A DNA stretch of 64,000 bases from Lysinibacillus odysseyi 34hs-1 = NBRC 100172 (GTDB lineage: Bacteria; Bacillota; Bacilli; Bacillales_A; Planococcaceae), in assembly GCF_001591965.1 (NCBI RefSeq), contig NZ_BCVX01000011.1, positions 124,001 to 188,000 of the forward strand, read 5' to 3'. How positions within the stretch are numbered: position 1 is the stretch's first letter; each line of letters opens with the position of its first letter. The notes under the pieces were generated by a model. That model worked only from the letters and a program-made list of their open reading frames with translations. It ran no database searches and was not told the DNA's origin. A program made the translations under genes and the position numbers. Positions 17,838 through 27,522 of the stretch are shown here, piece after piece.

Positions 17838-18392
17838 ATGGATAAAAAGAGATTATTAATGCTTGTGGAGATTGCTGTCTTCGCAGGTGTGGGGGTTATT
17901 TTAGACACCCTGACAATCAGTATGCCTCAAGGAGGATCGGTCAGCTTCGTAATGGTGCCGATTGTATTAATGGCGATCCGCTGGGGTTTAGGAGCGGGAC
18001 TGACAACAGGGCTGCTCATTGGTATATTGCAAATGATGTTCGCACCAAAAATTTACCATTGGGTACAGGGACTTCTCGATTACGGTCTTGCATTCACGGT
18101 TGTCGGACTAGCGGCAGTTGTAAGAAAACCGTTACTTGAAGCAGCCCGTAATTCTGTAAAATCCAGAATTATTCTCTATATTACTTTAGGGACAGTCATT
18201 GGGGGACTTCTTCGTTATGCAGCACATACCATTGCAGGAGCAGTCTTTTTTGCCGAATATGCAGGAGACCAAAATGCATGGATTTACTCTATTGTTTATA
18301 ACGGCACATACATGATTCCAGCTATTATCCTAACAGCAGTAGTAGCCAGCCTGTTATTTACAGCTGCGCCAAAATTACTGAAGCAGGCATAG
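17838..18392 (+). CDS. thiT: Thiamine ECF transporter substrate-binding subunit ThiT
   Basis: Membrane S-component of 184 aa with about six hydrophobic helices. The start at 17838 follows AAGGGGG. Sequence features LLMLVEIAVFAGVGVILDTL, GGSVSFVMVPIV and the internal IHWVQGLLDYGLAF-like segment fit ThiT/YuaJ. It binds thiamine outside and uses the shared EcfAAT energising module, encoded elsewhere. A TPP riboswitch with attenuator lies directly upstream, giving strong independent support. Confidence 0.92.
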   Translation: MDKKRLLMLVEIAVFAGVGVILDTLTISMPQGGSVSFVMVPIVLMAIRWGLGAGLTTGLLIGILQMMFAPKIYHWVQGLLDYGLAFTVVGLAAVVRKPLLEAARNSVKSRIILYITLGTVIGGLLRYAAHTIAGAVFFAEYAGDQNAWIYSIVYNGTYMIPAIILTAVVASLLFTAAPKLLKQA

Positions 18393-18457
18393 GCAGATTT
18401 GGGCTTTCTATGTAAATGGTCGAGAAACTCTGCTGTGTCACGCTCGAATTCATATGA

Positions 18458-19252
<795 letters not shown>

Positions 19253-19257
19253 TAGTG

Positions 19258-19293
19258 AGCTGCGGACAATATCCATAAGTCCGCAGCTTTTTT
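19258..19293 (+). terminator. Terminator after map
   Basis: AGCTGCGGAC (19258-19267) pairs with GTCCGCAGCT (19279-19288), with a T run. Confidence 0.92.
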
Positions 19294-19412
19294 AACACCC
19301 TGAAATCCTATTAGAAGAAGTGTTCTTTCATTTCAGGCACCTTGAAATGAATAAAAAAGAAAGGTTGTATTCTGTTGCCTGAGTTATTCTGACAGCAGTA
19401 TGCGGCCTAATC

Positions 19413-20144
19413 TTAAGTGTCCTTTTTCTTATTTTTCTCCATAAAGATAATCCCCGTTACCATAACACCACATAAAAACAGCGCGGCAGCTGAGACAAGA
19501 AGCTCCTCAAAACCATTGGCAACTGCAATGCCTATATAGCAAAATGCGAAAATAGCCGGTGTAACCCGGTCAAAATGGTAGTAACGTAAATGAATGGCAG
19601 CCGCCGCTCCGATAGTTAGAAGGATAACAGCCCATAACGCATTACTTAAACCGAAGCCATTCCATTCATAATATAAAATAATATAGCTAAAGATGATCAG
19701 AATGAAGAACAGATTCCATCCAAGCCACATTGCTATAGGTAGGCGTAATGAAATAGTTTTCTTATAAAAAGGGTATGTAAGATACAAACCAAATAAAGAA
19801 AGGAGCTGTAGTGCCAGCAGAATAAAGGAAGTCGTATAGTGTCCATATTGCCACATATGAAAAAAGGCGATTTGGAGTCCACAGGCAATAGTAAATAAAG
19901 AAACTTGTAATTTAGTGATGACAAAAGCAGTTTGGCGGTTTTGATAGGCCTGCCAAACATAAATGAAAAGGCCTGTATATAAAACAAAGGAAAATAAATA
20001 GACGAATTCAGCCGGCGAAAAGATAAGTGGCAGCCGTTCTATAACATTGATAGCTGTAATGCCATTTATTCCGATCCATAACGCAGCTATGGAATAGGCG
20101 ATCAATGCAAGTGTTACTATAGCGAGTATAATGATACGCCCCAT
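19413..20144 (-). CDS. Multi-pass membrane protein, distantly TspO/MBR-like
   Basis: Protein of 243 aa started at 20144 (ATG behind GAAAGGAG). Seven to eight hydrophobic helices, rich in Trp and Tyr. The segment LPLIFSPAEFVYLFSFVLYT loosely resembles the P-x-F-x(2)-W-x(2)-Y pattern of TspO/MBR proteins, but it is longer than the usual 160 aa and the second family motif is not clear. Function unknown. It is divergent from ppk2, with a good promoter in between. Confidence 0.55.
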   Translation of the reverse strand: MGRIIILAIVTLALIAYSIAALWIGINGITAINVIERLPLIFSPAEFVYLFSFVLYTGLFIYVWQAYQNRQTAFVITKLQVSLFTIACGLQIAFFHMWQYGHYTTSFILLALQLLSLFGLYLTYPFYKKTISLRLPIAMWLGWNLFFILIIFSYIILYYEWNGFGLSNALWAVILLTIGAAAAIHLRYYHFDRVTPAIFAFCYIGIAVANGFEELLVSAAALFLCGVMVTGIIFMEKNKKKDT

Positions 20145-20166
20145 AACTTTCTCTCCTTTCGTTAAA

Positions 20167-20195
20167 ATTATATACAATTATAGGAGTACCAACAA
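20167..20195 (-). promoter_or_regulatory. Sigma-A promoter of the membrane protein gene
   Basis: On the minus strand TTGTTG (20190-20195), 17-bp spacer, TATAAT (20167-20172). Confidence 0.65.
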
Positions 20196-20257
20196 GAAAC
20201 ACCATTGTTATCCAATTTGGTTTACAATAAAGATATCAAGGTTTGAGGAGTGATTAG

Positions 20258-21142
20258 ATGAAAACGTTAGAAAATTTAGACCTCACTGTAGAAATGGACA
20301 AAAAATTATATAGGAAAAAATTGAAAGTATTACAATATGAAATGTTAAACGCTCAGCAGTTTTTATTCAACAATAAAATAGGGTTAATATTAGTCTTTGA
20401 AGGAATGGATGCTGCAGGTAAGGGTGGTGCCATTAAACGTTTAACGGAACGGTTAGATCCCCGTGGTTATGTTGTTCATCCTATTTCTGCTCCGCAGCCA
20501 CATGAACAACGTTATCACTATATGCATCGCTTCTGGCGTAAACTGCCTCAGCACGGGCAGATTGCTATCTTTGACCGCTCTTGGTATGGCCGGGTATTAG
20601 TAGAACGCCTGGAGGGATTTGCAACAGAAGAGGAGTGGAAGCGGGCATATAAGGAAATCGGTAATTTTGAAGATCTTTTAACTGCCGGAAACTATATTGT
20701 TCTGAAGTTTTGGATTCATATTGATAAGGATGAACAGCTAAAGCGTTTTAATGACCGGGCGAATGATCCCTATAAATCTTGGAAGCTTACGAATGAAGAC
20801 TGGCGCAACCGTGAAAAATTTGATCAGTATGTATCAGCAGCGGATGAAATGTTTGCAAAGACAGATTTGGATTTCGCTCCGTGGGTTTTAGTTCCGGGTA
20901 ACAATAAATATCATGCCCGCATTAAGGTCCTTGAAGAAGCACTCGCTCATATAAATAAAGAAGCAAAAAGAAGAGGGCTTGAGATTGTGAACGTTTTTGA
21001 GCAAGAGAAAAAGGAGGCCATTGCTGAGCTGAAGCAGGCAGAAGGAGAAGTAGCTGCTGACATAGAAATAAAGGAAAAGAAAGCAGCAGATCCTTCAAAA
21101 AAAACAGCAAGAAAAAATAGATCGAAAAAGAAACGAAAATAG
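20258..21142 (+). CDS. ppk2: Polyphosphate kinase 2 family protein
   Basis: Phosphotransferase of 294 aa that moves phosphate between polyphosphate and nucleotides. Walker A-like FEGMDAAGKGGAIKRL is at about 48-63, and FDRSWYGRVLVERLEGF holds the lid and Walker B region. The C-terminal 45 residues are highly charged and end in a Lys/Arg-rich tail, which could hold polyphosphate or nucleic acid. Whether it uses AMP, ADP or GDP cannot be read here. Expected role: nucleotide recharging from polyphosphate under stress. Confidence 0.9.
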   Translation: MKTLENLDLTVEMDKKLYRKKLKVLQYEMLNAQQFLFNNKIGLILVFEGMDAAGKGGAIKRLTERLDPRGYVVHPISAPQPHEQRYHYMHRFWRKLPQHGQIAIFDRSWYGRVLVERLEGFATEEEWKRAYKEIGNFEDLLTAGNYIVLKFWIHIDKDEQLKRFNDRANDPYKSWKLTNEDWRNREKFDQYVSAADEMFAKTDLDFAPWVLVPGNNKYHARIKVLEEALAHINKEAKRRGLEIVNVFEQEKKEAIAELKQAEGEVAADIEIKEKKAADPSKKTARKNRSKKKRK

Positions 21143-21166
21143 CCTATAATAAAAATATATTTCGAG

Positions 21167-21211
21167 ATTCGGACTAAATAGCAAACTAGGCTCATTAGTC
21201 TGAATTTTCTT
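21167..21211 (+). terminator. Terminator after ppk2
   Basis: ATTCGGACTAA (21167-21177) pairs with TTAGTCTGAAT (21195-21205, one G-U), followed by a short T run. Confidence 0.65.
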
Positions 21212-21253
21212 GAATCAAGCACCAAAGAAAAAGAGAGATGGGAGAGAAGCAAG

Positions 21254-23044
21254 ATGGCAACAACATATCCAGAGGTATGGGATTTAGATGTATTTTTTGA
21301 GGGAGGCAGTGAATCTCCTGCTTTCCAGCAGTTTATTAACAATTTACCGCAACAGGTGGAGGCGCTTATCGGGCAAACAAAATCATTGACGACAGAGGTC
21401 TCAGCAGGTGAACTCCGACATACAATTGACCAATTAAAAGAATTGATGGAGCAAATTATGCATGCAGGCGGTATGCTTTCCTGTTTAACCGCACAAAATA
21501 CGAAGGATGTGAAAGCACTGCAGCTGCAGGGACAGTTAAGTGCTATTTCGGCAAGCTATTCTCCAGCGGTTCTTCGCCTGCAGCAATTATTAGCAGAAAT
21601 TGATGAAGCACGATTTTCGGAGCTGCTTGCCTCGCCGGAACTGAACGAATTTTCGTTTATCCTTTCGGAATGGCGCGAACAAGCAAAGCAAAAGCTCTCT
21701 GAGGAAGAAGAAGCGCTTATTTCTGCCTTGAGCGTAGATGGCTATTCTTCATGGGGGCAGCTTTACAATATGTTTATTGGGGACATCAAGGTTGAAGTTG
21801 ATGTAGAAGGTGAAAAAAAATCGCTTTCCGTTGGCCAGGCGAATAATTTAAGCTCCCATCCAAATGAACAAGTGCGGAAAAGTGCGTTTGAAGCGCTGGA
21901 AAAAATCTTTACCGAAAAAGAAGAATTTTTTGCGAAGACATTAAACCACCTTGCTGGTTTCCGTTTGACAACTTACAAAAAGCGGGGCTGGGAGGAAGTA
22001 CTGCAGGAGCCTTTACAAATTAACCGAATGAAGCAAGAGACACTTGATGCTATGTGGAAGGCTATTTCAGATCACAAGGAGCCGTTTGTAAAGTTTTTAG
22101 AGGCAAAGGCCAATATGCTTGGAAAAGAAAAAATGGATTGGTACAACTTTGATGCGCCTGTTACCTCCTCTACAGCTAAAATTTCATATCAGGAGGGGGC
22201 AGAATTTATCCTCAAGCATTTTGGAAAATTCGGTCCTGAATTAGAGAACTTTGCACGTATGGCATTTGAAGAAGGATGGATTGAAGCGGAAGACCGTGAC
22301 GATAAACGTCCTGGCGGTTTCTGTACAGGGCTGCCGCTTGCACAGCAGTCACGTATTTTTATGACATATTCAGGGACAATGTCAAATGTTTCGACATTGG
22401 CACATGAGCTTGGACATGCATTCCATACATATGCATTACGTCCAATGAATGCATTAAACCGCCGTTATGCGATGAATGTAGCAGAAACAGCATCTACTTT
22501 TGCAGAAATGATTGTGGCAGATGCAGCAGTAAATGAAGCTTCTTCCAAAGAAGAGAAAATCGCACTGCTGGAGGATAAGATTCAGCGCTCTGTGGCATTC
22601 TTTATGAATATCCATGCACGCTTCCTATTCGAAACTCGTTTTTATGAAGAGCGAAAGCAAGGGATTGTTTCCACAAAACGTTTAAATGAGTTAATGGAAG
22701 AAGCACAGCGTGAAGCGTATGCAGGGGCATTGGGGGAAACACACCCTCATTTTTGGGCGTCTAAAATGCACTTCTATATTACAGGGGTGCCGTTCTATAA
22801 CTTCCCATATACATTTGGCTACTTGTTCTCATTAAGTATTTATGCCAAAGCCAAAGAAGAAGGAGCAGCATTCGAAGAGAAATATATGGCGCTGCTCCGC
22901 GATACAGCGATCATGACAGTGGAAGACCTAGCAATGAAGCATCTAGGGGAAGACATTACGAAATGCGAATTCTGGGAAAAGGGCATTGCGCTCTGTGTGA
23001 AAGATGTTGAAGAGTTTATTCAGCTTATTTCGAAAGAAGGGTGA
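21254..23044 (+). CDS. pepF: Oligoendopeptidase F (M3B family)
   Basis: Zinc metallopeptidase of 596 aa that degrades peptides of moderate length in the cytoplasm. The HEXXH site is HELGH (H384-H388) in STLAHELGHAFH, and the third ligand lies in the downstream MNVAETASTFAEM. N-terminal PEVWDLDVFFEG is typical of PepF. The stop overlaps the upstream end of an acetyltransferase gene, so the two probably share a transcript. Confidence 0.93.
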   Translation: MATTYPEVWDLDVFFEGGSESPAFQQFINNLPQQVEALIGQTKSLTTEVSAGELRHTIDQLKELMEQIMHAGGMLSCLTAQNTKDVKALQLQGQLSAISASYSPAVLRLQQLLAEIDEARFSELLASPELNEFSFILSEWREQAKQKLSEEEEALISALSVDGYSSWGQLYNMFIGDIKVEVDVEGEKKSLSVGQANNLSSHPNEQVRKSAFEALEKIFTEKEEFFAKTLNHLAGFRLTTYKKRGWEEVLQEPLQINRMKQETLDAMWKAISDHKEPFVKFLEAKANMLGKEKMDWYNFDAPVTSSTAKISYQEGAEFILKHFGKFGPELENFARMAFEEGWIEAEDRDDKRPGGFCTGLPLAQQSRIFMTYSGTMSNVSTLAHELGHAFHTYALRPMNALNRRYAMNVAETASTFAEMIVADAAVNEASSKEEKIALLEDKIQRSVAFFMNIHARFLFETRFYEERKQGIVSTKRLNELMEEAQREAYAGALGETHPHFWASKMHFYITGVPFYNFPYTFGYLFSLSIYAKAKEEGAAFEEKYMALLRDTAIMTVEDLAMKHLGEDITKCEFWEKGIALCVKDVEEFIQLISKEG

Positions 23045-23051
23045 TCGGGTA

Positions 23052-23618
23052 GTGAGGCTTGACGGAGAAAAATGCAACTTGCAGACGTTCTCAGAATCGG
23101 ATGCGAAAGATCTCGCTGCACTTCTGTTGAACAACAAACACTTTTGGTCGACGTATGAGCCTATACACCGGGATGAATTCTATACTGAAGAAGCACAATA
23201 TAAAAAAATCCTTGAAGGAATACAGCTGCTGGCTCTGAATCGGGAGTTTTCCTTTGGGATCTATGATAAAGAATCAAATCAATTAGTGGGGCATATTTCC
23301 CTTTATGCTATTAAACGCATGCCATACTCAAGCGCCTTTATCGGGTACTCGATGGATAAAAATTTTGTAGGAAGAGGAATGGCGACAGAAGCGGTCAAGC
23401 TTGTGGTGGATTTTGCCTTTACCTCGCTCAAGCTCCATCGCGTAGAGGCATATATAGCTCCTGAAAATACGCCTTCTATACGGGTAGTAGAAAAGGCGGC
23501 ATTTGTGAGGGAAGGCCTGCTGAGAAAGCTATTGTATATTAACGGGGAATGGGTAGACCATTATATGTATGCGATTTTACAGGAAGATTATTTACAGCAG
23601 AAAAAGAGGCTGGGATAA
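23052..23618 (+). CDS. GNAT acetyltransferase, RimJ/RimL type
   Basis: N-acetyltransferase of 188 aa from the GTG at 23052, which follows GAAGGG; an in-frame ATG at 23004 would add 16 residues and overlap pepF by 41 bases, but has a poorer site. RimJ/RimL-like pattern: RLDGEKCNLQTFSESDAKDL, acetyl-CoA loop NFVGRGMATEAVKL, and ENTPSIRVVEKAAF with REGLLR near the end. Probable substrate: an N-terminal amino group of a protein, or a small amine. A strong terminator follows. Confidence 0.82.
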   Translation: MRLDGEKCNLQTFSESDAKDLAALLLNNKHFWSTYEPIHRDEFYTEEAQYKKILEGIQLLALNREFSFGIYDKESNQLVGHISLYAIKRMPYSSAFIGYSMDKNFVGRGMATEAVKLVVDFAFTSLKLHRVEAYIAPENTPSIRVVEKAAFVREGLLRKLLYINGEWVDHYMYAILQEDYLQQKKRLG

Positions 23619-23635
23619 AACCTCAGCTGAATAAT

Positions 23636-23677
23636 AAAGGCAACCATGATTTTTTATATCATGGTTGCCTTTTTTTC
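23636..23677 (+). terminator. Terminator of pepF operon
   Basis: AAGGCAACCATGAT (23637-23650) pairs perfectly with ATCATGGTTGCCTT (23658-23671), followed by T7. Confidence 0.93.
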
Positions 23678-23679
23678 TA

Positions 23680-24157
23680 TGGAAATGTTGTTTTCCCTTC
23701 CGGCCGACGTTTTTCGCGAGAACGCAAAAAAAGTGAATCTTCCACCCGTGTTTATTCCCGCAGAAGTCACGGTCTCCACTATGAACAACTTCCAACTATC
23801 CCCACTTAACGTTTGACGATAAAAAAAGGATATTCTTCGTTAAAATGTGAGAAGAAGAAACAGCAGTGCCCAACCATAAAGGTAAAAGGAACTGAATCCA
23901 TTTTTAGGATTTTCGAAAGCGAAAATGAAATAGACCGCGCATTCATAGCTGCAAACGTAAGAAAGGGACACACTGCGAGAGGTGTAATCCCCCCGTTTTC
24001 GCATGAAAAATCCAAAGGGTGAGTTGTCAGAGACAACTCACCCTTTGATAAGAGGCGGGACAAAGCTATGCCCTGCTCTCTTTTTAATAAGCAAAACTCC
24101 TGCTGCTAAACGGAAAATATAATAGAGCATATATAGATCATTCCGATAGAACGATTC
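23680..24157. repeat. Gene-free region with possible dispersed repeat and hairpins
   Basis: No credible gene lies in these 480 bp. On the minus strand the part 23700-23790 contains GTGGAGACCGTGACTTCTGC followed by GGGAAT, which resembles, from memory, a repeat found scattered in Bacillaceae genomes. A 15-bp perfect hairpin lies at 24014-24046 and a weaker one follows at about 24051-24085. An open reading frame at 23813-24022 lacks a ribosome site and is not called. The block may be a remnant of a mobile element. Confidence 0.4.
24014..24046. terminator. Hairpin downstream of the carbonic anhydrase gene
   Basis: AAAGGGTGAGTTGTC (24014-24028) pairs perfectly with GACAACTCACCCTTT (24032-24046), loop AGA. 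On the minus strand it is followed by GGATTTTTC, consistent with terminating the carbonic anhydrase transcript. Confidence 0.7.
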
Positions 24158-24724
24158 TTACAAGTTTTTATTGCCATCGCTTATTAAATCAAGGCGTCCC
24201 GTACCTGGGTCAATGATCAGGCCATGAACAGGCACTCCCTTTGGCATAAGCGGGTGTGTACGAACAAGGTCAACACTTTTTAGGACGCTTGTTTTCACAT
24301 CCCCAAAACCGCGCAGCCATTCACGTAAATCGAGAGCAGAATAAGTGATTGTATCAATTGTCTCTTGCTTAATACCACGCTCAATCATATGGCCAAGCAT
24401 AACATCCGGATCGATCGCACTCATGCCGCAATCATAATGTCCAATGATATATACTTCATCTGCTTTCAGCTCATAAACAGCTACGAGCAAACTTCTCATG
24501 ATTCCACCGAATGGATGGTTCACAATTGCACCAGCACTTTTAACAATTTTCATGTCACCGTTGCGCAGGTTCATGGCTTTAGGCAAGAGCTCTACTAACC
24601 GTGTGTCCATACAGGAAAGGACAACAATCCGCTTATCTGGAAACTTTGTTGTGATGTAAGGTTCGTATTTTTTCTCCTCTACGAACGTTTGATTGAAATT
24701 GAGAATATCGTGTAATAAAGACAT
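24158..24724 (-). CDS. Beta-class carbonic anhydrase (YtiB-like)
   Basis: Zinc enzyme of 188 aa for CO2/bicarbonate interconversion. Zinc ligands: Cys and Asp-Arg dyad in LSCMDTRLVELLP (near residue 38), and GHYDCGM (His and Cys near 97-100). Length and the PHG-like C-terminal VPVHGLIIDPGTGRL match B. subtilis YtiB-type proteins. The start follows GAAAGGAG. Monocistronic on this strand. Confidence 0.9.
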   Translation of the reverse strand: MSLLHDILNFNQTFVEEKKYEPYITTKFPDKRIVVLSCMDTRLVELLPKAMNLRNGDMKIVKSAGAIVNHPFGGIMRSLLVAVYELKADEVYIIGHYDCGMSAIDPDVMLGHMIERGIKQETIDTITYSALDLREWLRGFGDVKTSVLKSVDLVRTHPLMPKGVPVHGLIIDPGTGRLDLISDGNKNL

Positions 24725-24902
24725 AGATGAATCTCCTTTCTTTTACCTGATATTATTGTAGTGTAAAAGTAAGAGAATTCAAATAATAATGTCACAAAAC
24801 AGTTGAAAATTTGTAAAAAAAGCGCCGCTATTTATTGAACTAGAGAATTTCAGTAGCAGCATACATAGCAACTTCAGCTTTGAAAGGCTGATTCGTTTAA
24901 AA

Positions 24903-24937
24903 ATAAAAAACAGCTGCGGCGTACGCAGCTGTTTTAG
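24903..24937 (-). terminator. Terminator of the 51-aa membrane protein gene
   Basis: On the minus strand AACAGCTGCG pairs with CGCAGCTGTT, followed by TTTTATTTTT. Confidence 0.88.
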
Positions 24938-24942
24938 AAAAC

Positions 24943-25098
24943 TTATTTGTGAGCGTCGGATTTCGAATCAATACGCACTGCATCATGTGAGTTTAATCCC
25001 ACACGTAAAAAGTGGATAAAGAACATTAAGCAAATAAGAATGACGACAGAGAATCCTAATACTGTTGTATAGTACTCTGGAAGATTTGGATAATGCAT
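24943..25098 (-). CDS. Single-span membrane protein, 51 aa, unknown
   Basis: The start ATG at 25098 follows AAGGGG at a normal distance; the in-frame upstream extension has no site. The peptide MHYPNLPEYYTTVLGF leads into one hydrophobic helix (VVILICLMFFIHFL), then a charged tail ending SKSDAHK. I do not recognise the family; the form is that of a small subunit or regulator of a membrane complex. It has its own strong terminator. Confidence 0.6.
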   Translation of the reverse strand: MHYPNLPEYYTTVLGFSVVILICLMFFIHFLRVGLNSHDAVRIDSKSDAHK

Positions 25099-25292
25099 TG
25101 TCGAATAACCCCTTCCTGAAAATAAGATAATCATTACAACCAATTATACCTTAAGTAAATGGGTGATAGATAGGTTTATTTAAGGAAAATAAACAAATGT
25201 GACGAGATGATGAAGGCGATAATAAGGAATAGATCCTTATTCATCCACTCTCCTTGATATCCGGTGTGTCAGAAAACTAATATCACGTCAGT

Positions 25293-26528
25293 TTAAAAGG
25301 CCCAATTGCCATTACGGAAAACAGGTTCCCGCTGTCCATCTTCCGTGATTCCGTCGATATCCATCTCTGCAGAACCGATCATAAAGTCTACATGGGTAAT
25401 ACTTTGATTCAGTCCGTTTTTCATTAATTCCTCTGGAGACATTGTTTTTCCGCCCTCCAAGCAAAATGCATAAGCACTGCCGATTGCTAAGTGGTTTGAA
25501 GCATTTTCATCAAACAATGTATTAAAGAATAACAGACCTGAATTCGAAATAGGGGAGTCGTGTGGAACAAGAGCCACTTCTCCTAAACAATGGGACCCTT
25601 CATCTGTTGCAACAAGGTTTTTCAGCACTTCTTCCCCTTGTTCAGCTTGTACTTTGATAATACGCCCATTTTCAAATGTAATCTTGAATTGGTCAATAAT
25701 ATTCCCGCCATAGCTTAATGGCTTTGTGCTGGAAACATAGCCATTTACCCCGTCCTTGTGTGGAACTGTAAAGACCTCTTCTGTAGGTAAATTCGCCATG
25801 AATTCATCACCGCGTTCGTTGATGCTTCCCGCCCCGCACCATAGATGTCCCTTTGGCAGCTCGATTGTTAAATCGGTACCAGGGGCTGTATAGTGAAGTT
25901 TGGCATATTTCTTTTTGTTTAAATAATCCACTTTCTCGTGAAGGGCATCATTATGCTCTGCCCAGGCCTGCACAGGAGTTTCTAAGTCTGCACGTGTTGC
26001 TTTAAAGATCGCATTCCATAAAGCAGTCACTTGTTCCTCCGGAGGCAATTCCGGGAAAACTTTCGCTGCCCAGCCAGCTGAAGGGGCAGCTATGACTGTC
26101 CAGGAAATTTTGTCTGATTGAACGTATTGACGGTATTTGTTCAATGCTCTGCCTGCTGCTTTTTGGGCAGCAGCAATTCGTGTGGGCTCGATGCCCTTTA
26201 ACAGATCCGGATCCTGGGAAACGATACTCATGAAAGCTGCTCCTTGTTCTGCCAGCCACTCACGCTCTTGTACCTTCCATGGAGGGAAGAAATCAAATGA
26301 GTCTTCGGGCGCTAATTTATAACGAGAGCGTCCTACTACATCATCGGAAAAATCGACAAAGACTTGTTTGGCGCCAACCTTATAAGCAACCTCTGTAACA
26401 AGGCGAACAAATTCTACTGTATCTGTGGAGGCAGCAATATAGAGGTATTGGTCCTTTTGAATATTTACTCCAACTTTTACAGCCAGCTCGGCATATTTTG
26501 ATAAATTACTAGAAAAAATTGAATCCAT
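25293..26528 (-). CDS. Second M29 aminopeptidase (AmpS paralogue)
   Basis: Metallo-aminopeptidase of 411 aa started at the ATG at 26528 (behind GAAGGAG, eight bases); a GTG three codons upstream is too close. It is colinear with the copy at 10160-11389 throughout, sharing LPTEEVFTVP, CLGEVALVPHDSPIS, ENASNHLAIG and ITHVDFMIGSAEMDIDG, so all five metal ligands are present (the fifth, Asp, in HVD). Gene duplication or import of a paralogue is implied. No operon partners. Confidence 0.9.
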   Translation of the reverse strand: MDSIFSSNLSKYAELAVKVGVNIQKDQYLYIAASTDTVEFVRLVTEVAYKVGAKQVFVDFSDDVVGRSRYKLAPEDSFDFFPPWKVQEREWLAEQGAAFMSIVSQDPDLLKGIEPTRIAAAQKAAGRALNKYRQYVQSDKISWTVIAAPSAGWAAKVFPELPPEEQVTALWNAIFKATRADLETPVQAWAEHNDALHEKVDYLNKKKYAKLHYTAPGTDLTIELPKGHLWCGAGSINERGDEFMANLPTEEVFTVPHKDGVNGYVSSTKPLSYGGNIIDQFKITFENGRIIKVQAEQGEEVLKNLVATDEGSHCLGEVALVPHDSPISNSGLLFFNTLFDENASNHLAIGSAYAFCLEGGKTMSPEELMKNGLNQSITHVDFMIGSAEMDIDGITEDGQREPVFRNGNWAF

Positions 26529-26721
26529 TTTTATCACTCCTTCATAAGGATTATAGCTTTAAAACTGCAGATGATTCAATATAATCAGAAAATATAATAT
26601 TCAGAAGATGGAATTCTATATGTCGAAATAGATGGAACATTTATATTAAATTAAAACGGAATGTTAATAAAAAACAGATAAAGTCGAAATAAAAGAAGAA
26701 TGAGTCATTGGAGGTACTATC

Positions 26722-27522
26722 ATGGATATTTCGTCATTAATGGGTATTATACTGGCGGGCGTCTCTCTGCTTGTAGGGATGTATTTTAAAGGGGTTGGAC
26801 CTGGGACACTTGTCAATCCCGCCGCAATTTTTATCATTATCTTCGGTACGATTTCAGCTGTTGTCATCGCCTTCCCGATGAAGGAGCTAAAACGTGTGCC
26901 GAAACTGTTTGGCAAGCTTTTTAAGGAGACGAAGCTTGCAGATGACATCGAAATTATTAAGATGTTTTCGCAATGGGCAGATTTAGCGCGTCGTGAGGGA
27001 TTACTTGCACTTGAAAGTAAGGCAGCAGAAATTCAAGATCCATTTTTGAAAAACGGCTTAACGCTTGCAATCGATGGACAAAACGCAGATTATATCCGCG
27101 ATGTTCTGACAGAAGAAGTAGAGGCGATGGAAGATCGCCACGCAAGCGGTGCCCAAATTTTTTCACAGGCAGGTACATATGCTCCTACATTAGGGGTACT
27201 TGGTGCGGTGGTTGGTTTAATTGCCGCCTTGAAAGATATGTCGGATATTGAAAAACTTGGTCACGCAATTTCTGCTGCCTTCGTTGCAACACTGCTCGGT
27301 ATCTTTACGGGTTATGTGCTGTGGCATCCATTCGCTAACAAATTAAAGCGAAAGTCGGCGTTAGAAGTAAAACAGAAAATGATGATGATCGAAGGAATTC
27401 TTTCCGTATTAGAAGGGGAAGCGCCTCGCGTAATCGAGCAAAAACTGGCTTCATACTTACCGATGGAAGAACGGAAGAAAATCACAGAAGGCGGGGCGGG
27501 TGGCCTTGGCAAAGAAGAGTAA
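26722..27522 (+). CDS. motA: Flagellar stator protein MotA
   Basis: Protein of 266 aa with four membrane helices and a large cytoplasmic loop (about 80-170). The family patterns PAAIFIIIFGTISAVVIAFP and the C-terminal pair PTLGVLGAVVGLIAAL and AISAAFVATLLGIFTGY are present. With MotB it forms the ion channel that turns the flagellum. Start follows GGAGGT. Its end overlaps motB by 23 bases. Confidence 0.95.
   Translation: MDISSLMGIILAGVSLLVGMYFKGVGPGTLVNPAAIFIIIFGTISAVVIAFPMKELKRVPKLFGKLFKETKLADDIEIIKMFSQWADLARREGLLALESKAAEIQDPFLKNGLTLAIDGQNADYIRDVLTEEVEAMEDRHASGAQIFSQAGTYAPTLGVLGAVVGLIAALKDMSDIEKLGHAISAAFVATLLGIFTGYVLWHPFANKLKRKSALEVKQKMMMIEGILSVLEGEAPRVIEQKLASYLPMEERKKITEGGAGGLGKEE

Noticed and set aside
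23813-24022. 69-codon plus-strand frame in the repeat-like block
   Set aside because: No ribosome site, overlaps an equally open minus frame, and no recognisable domain.
26600-26700. Sigma-D promoter before motA
   Set aside because: GTCGAAAT occurs twice and looks like the -10, but no TAAA lies 15 bases upstream.
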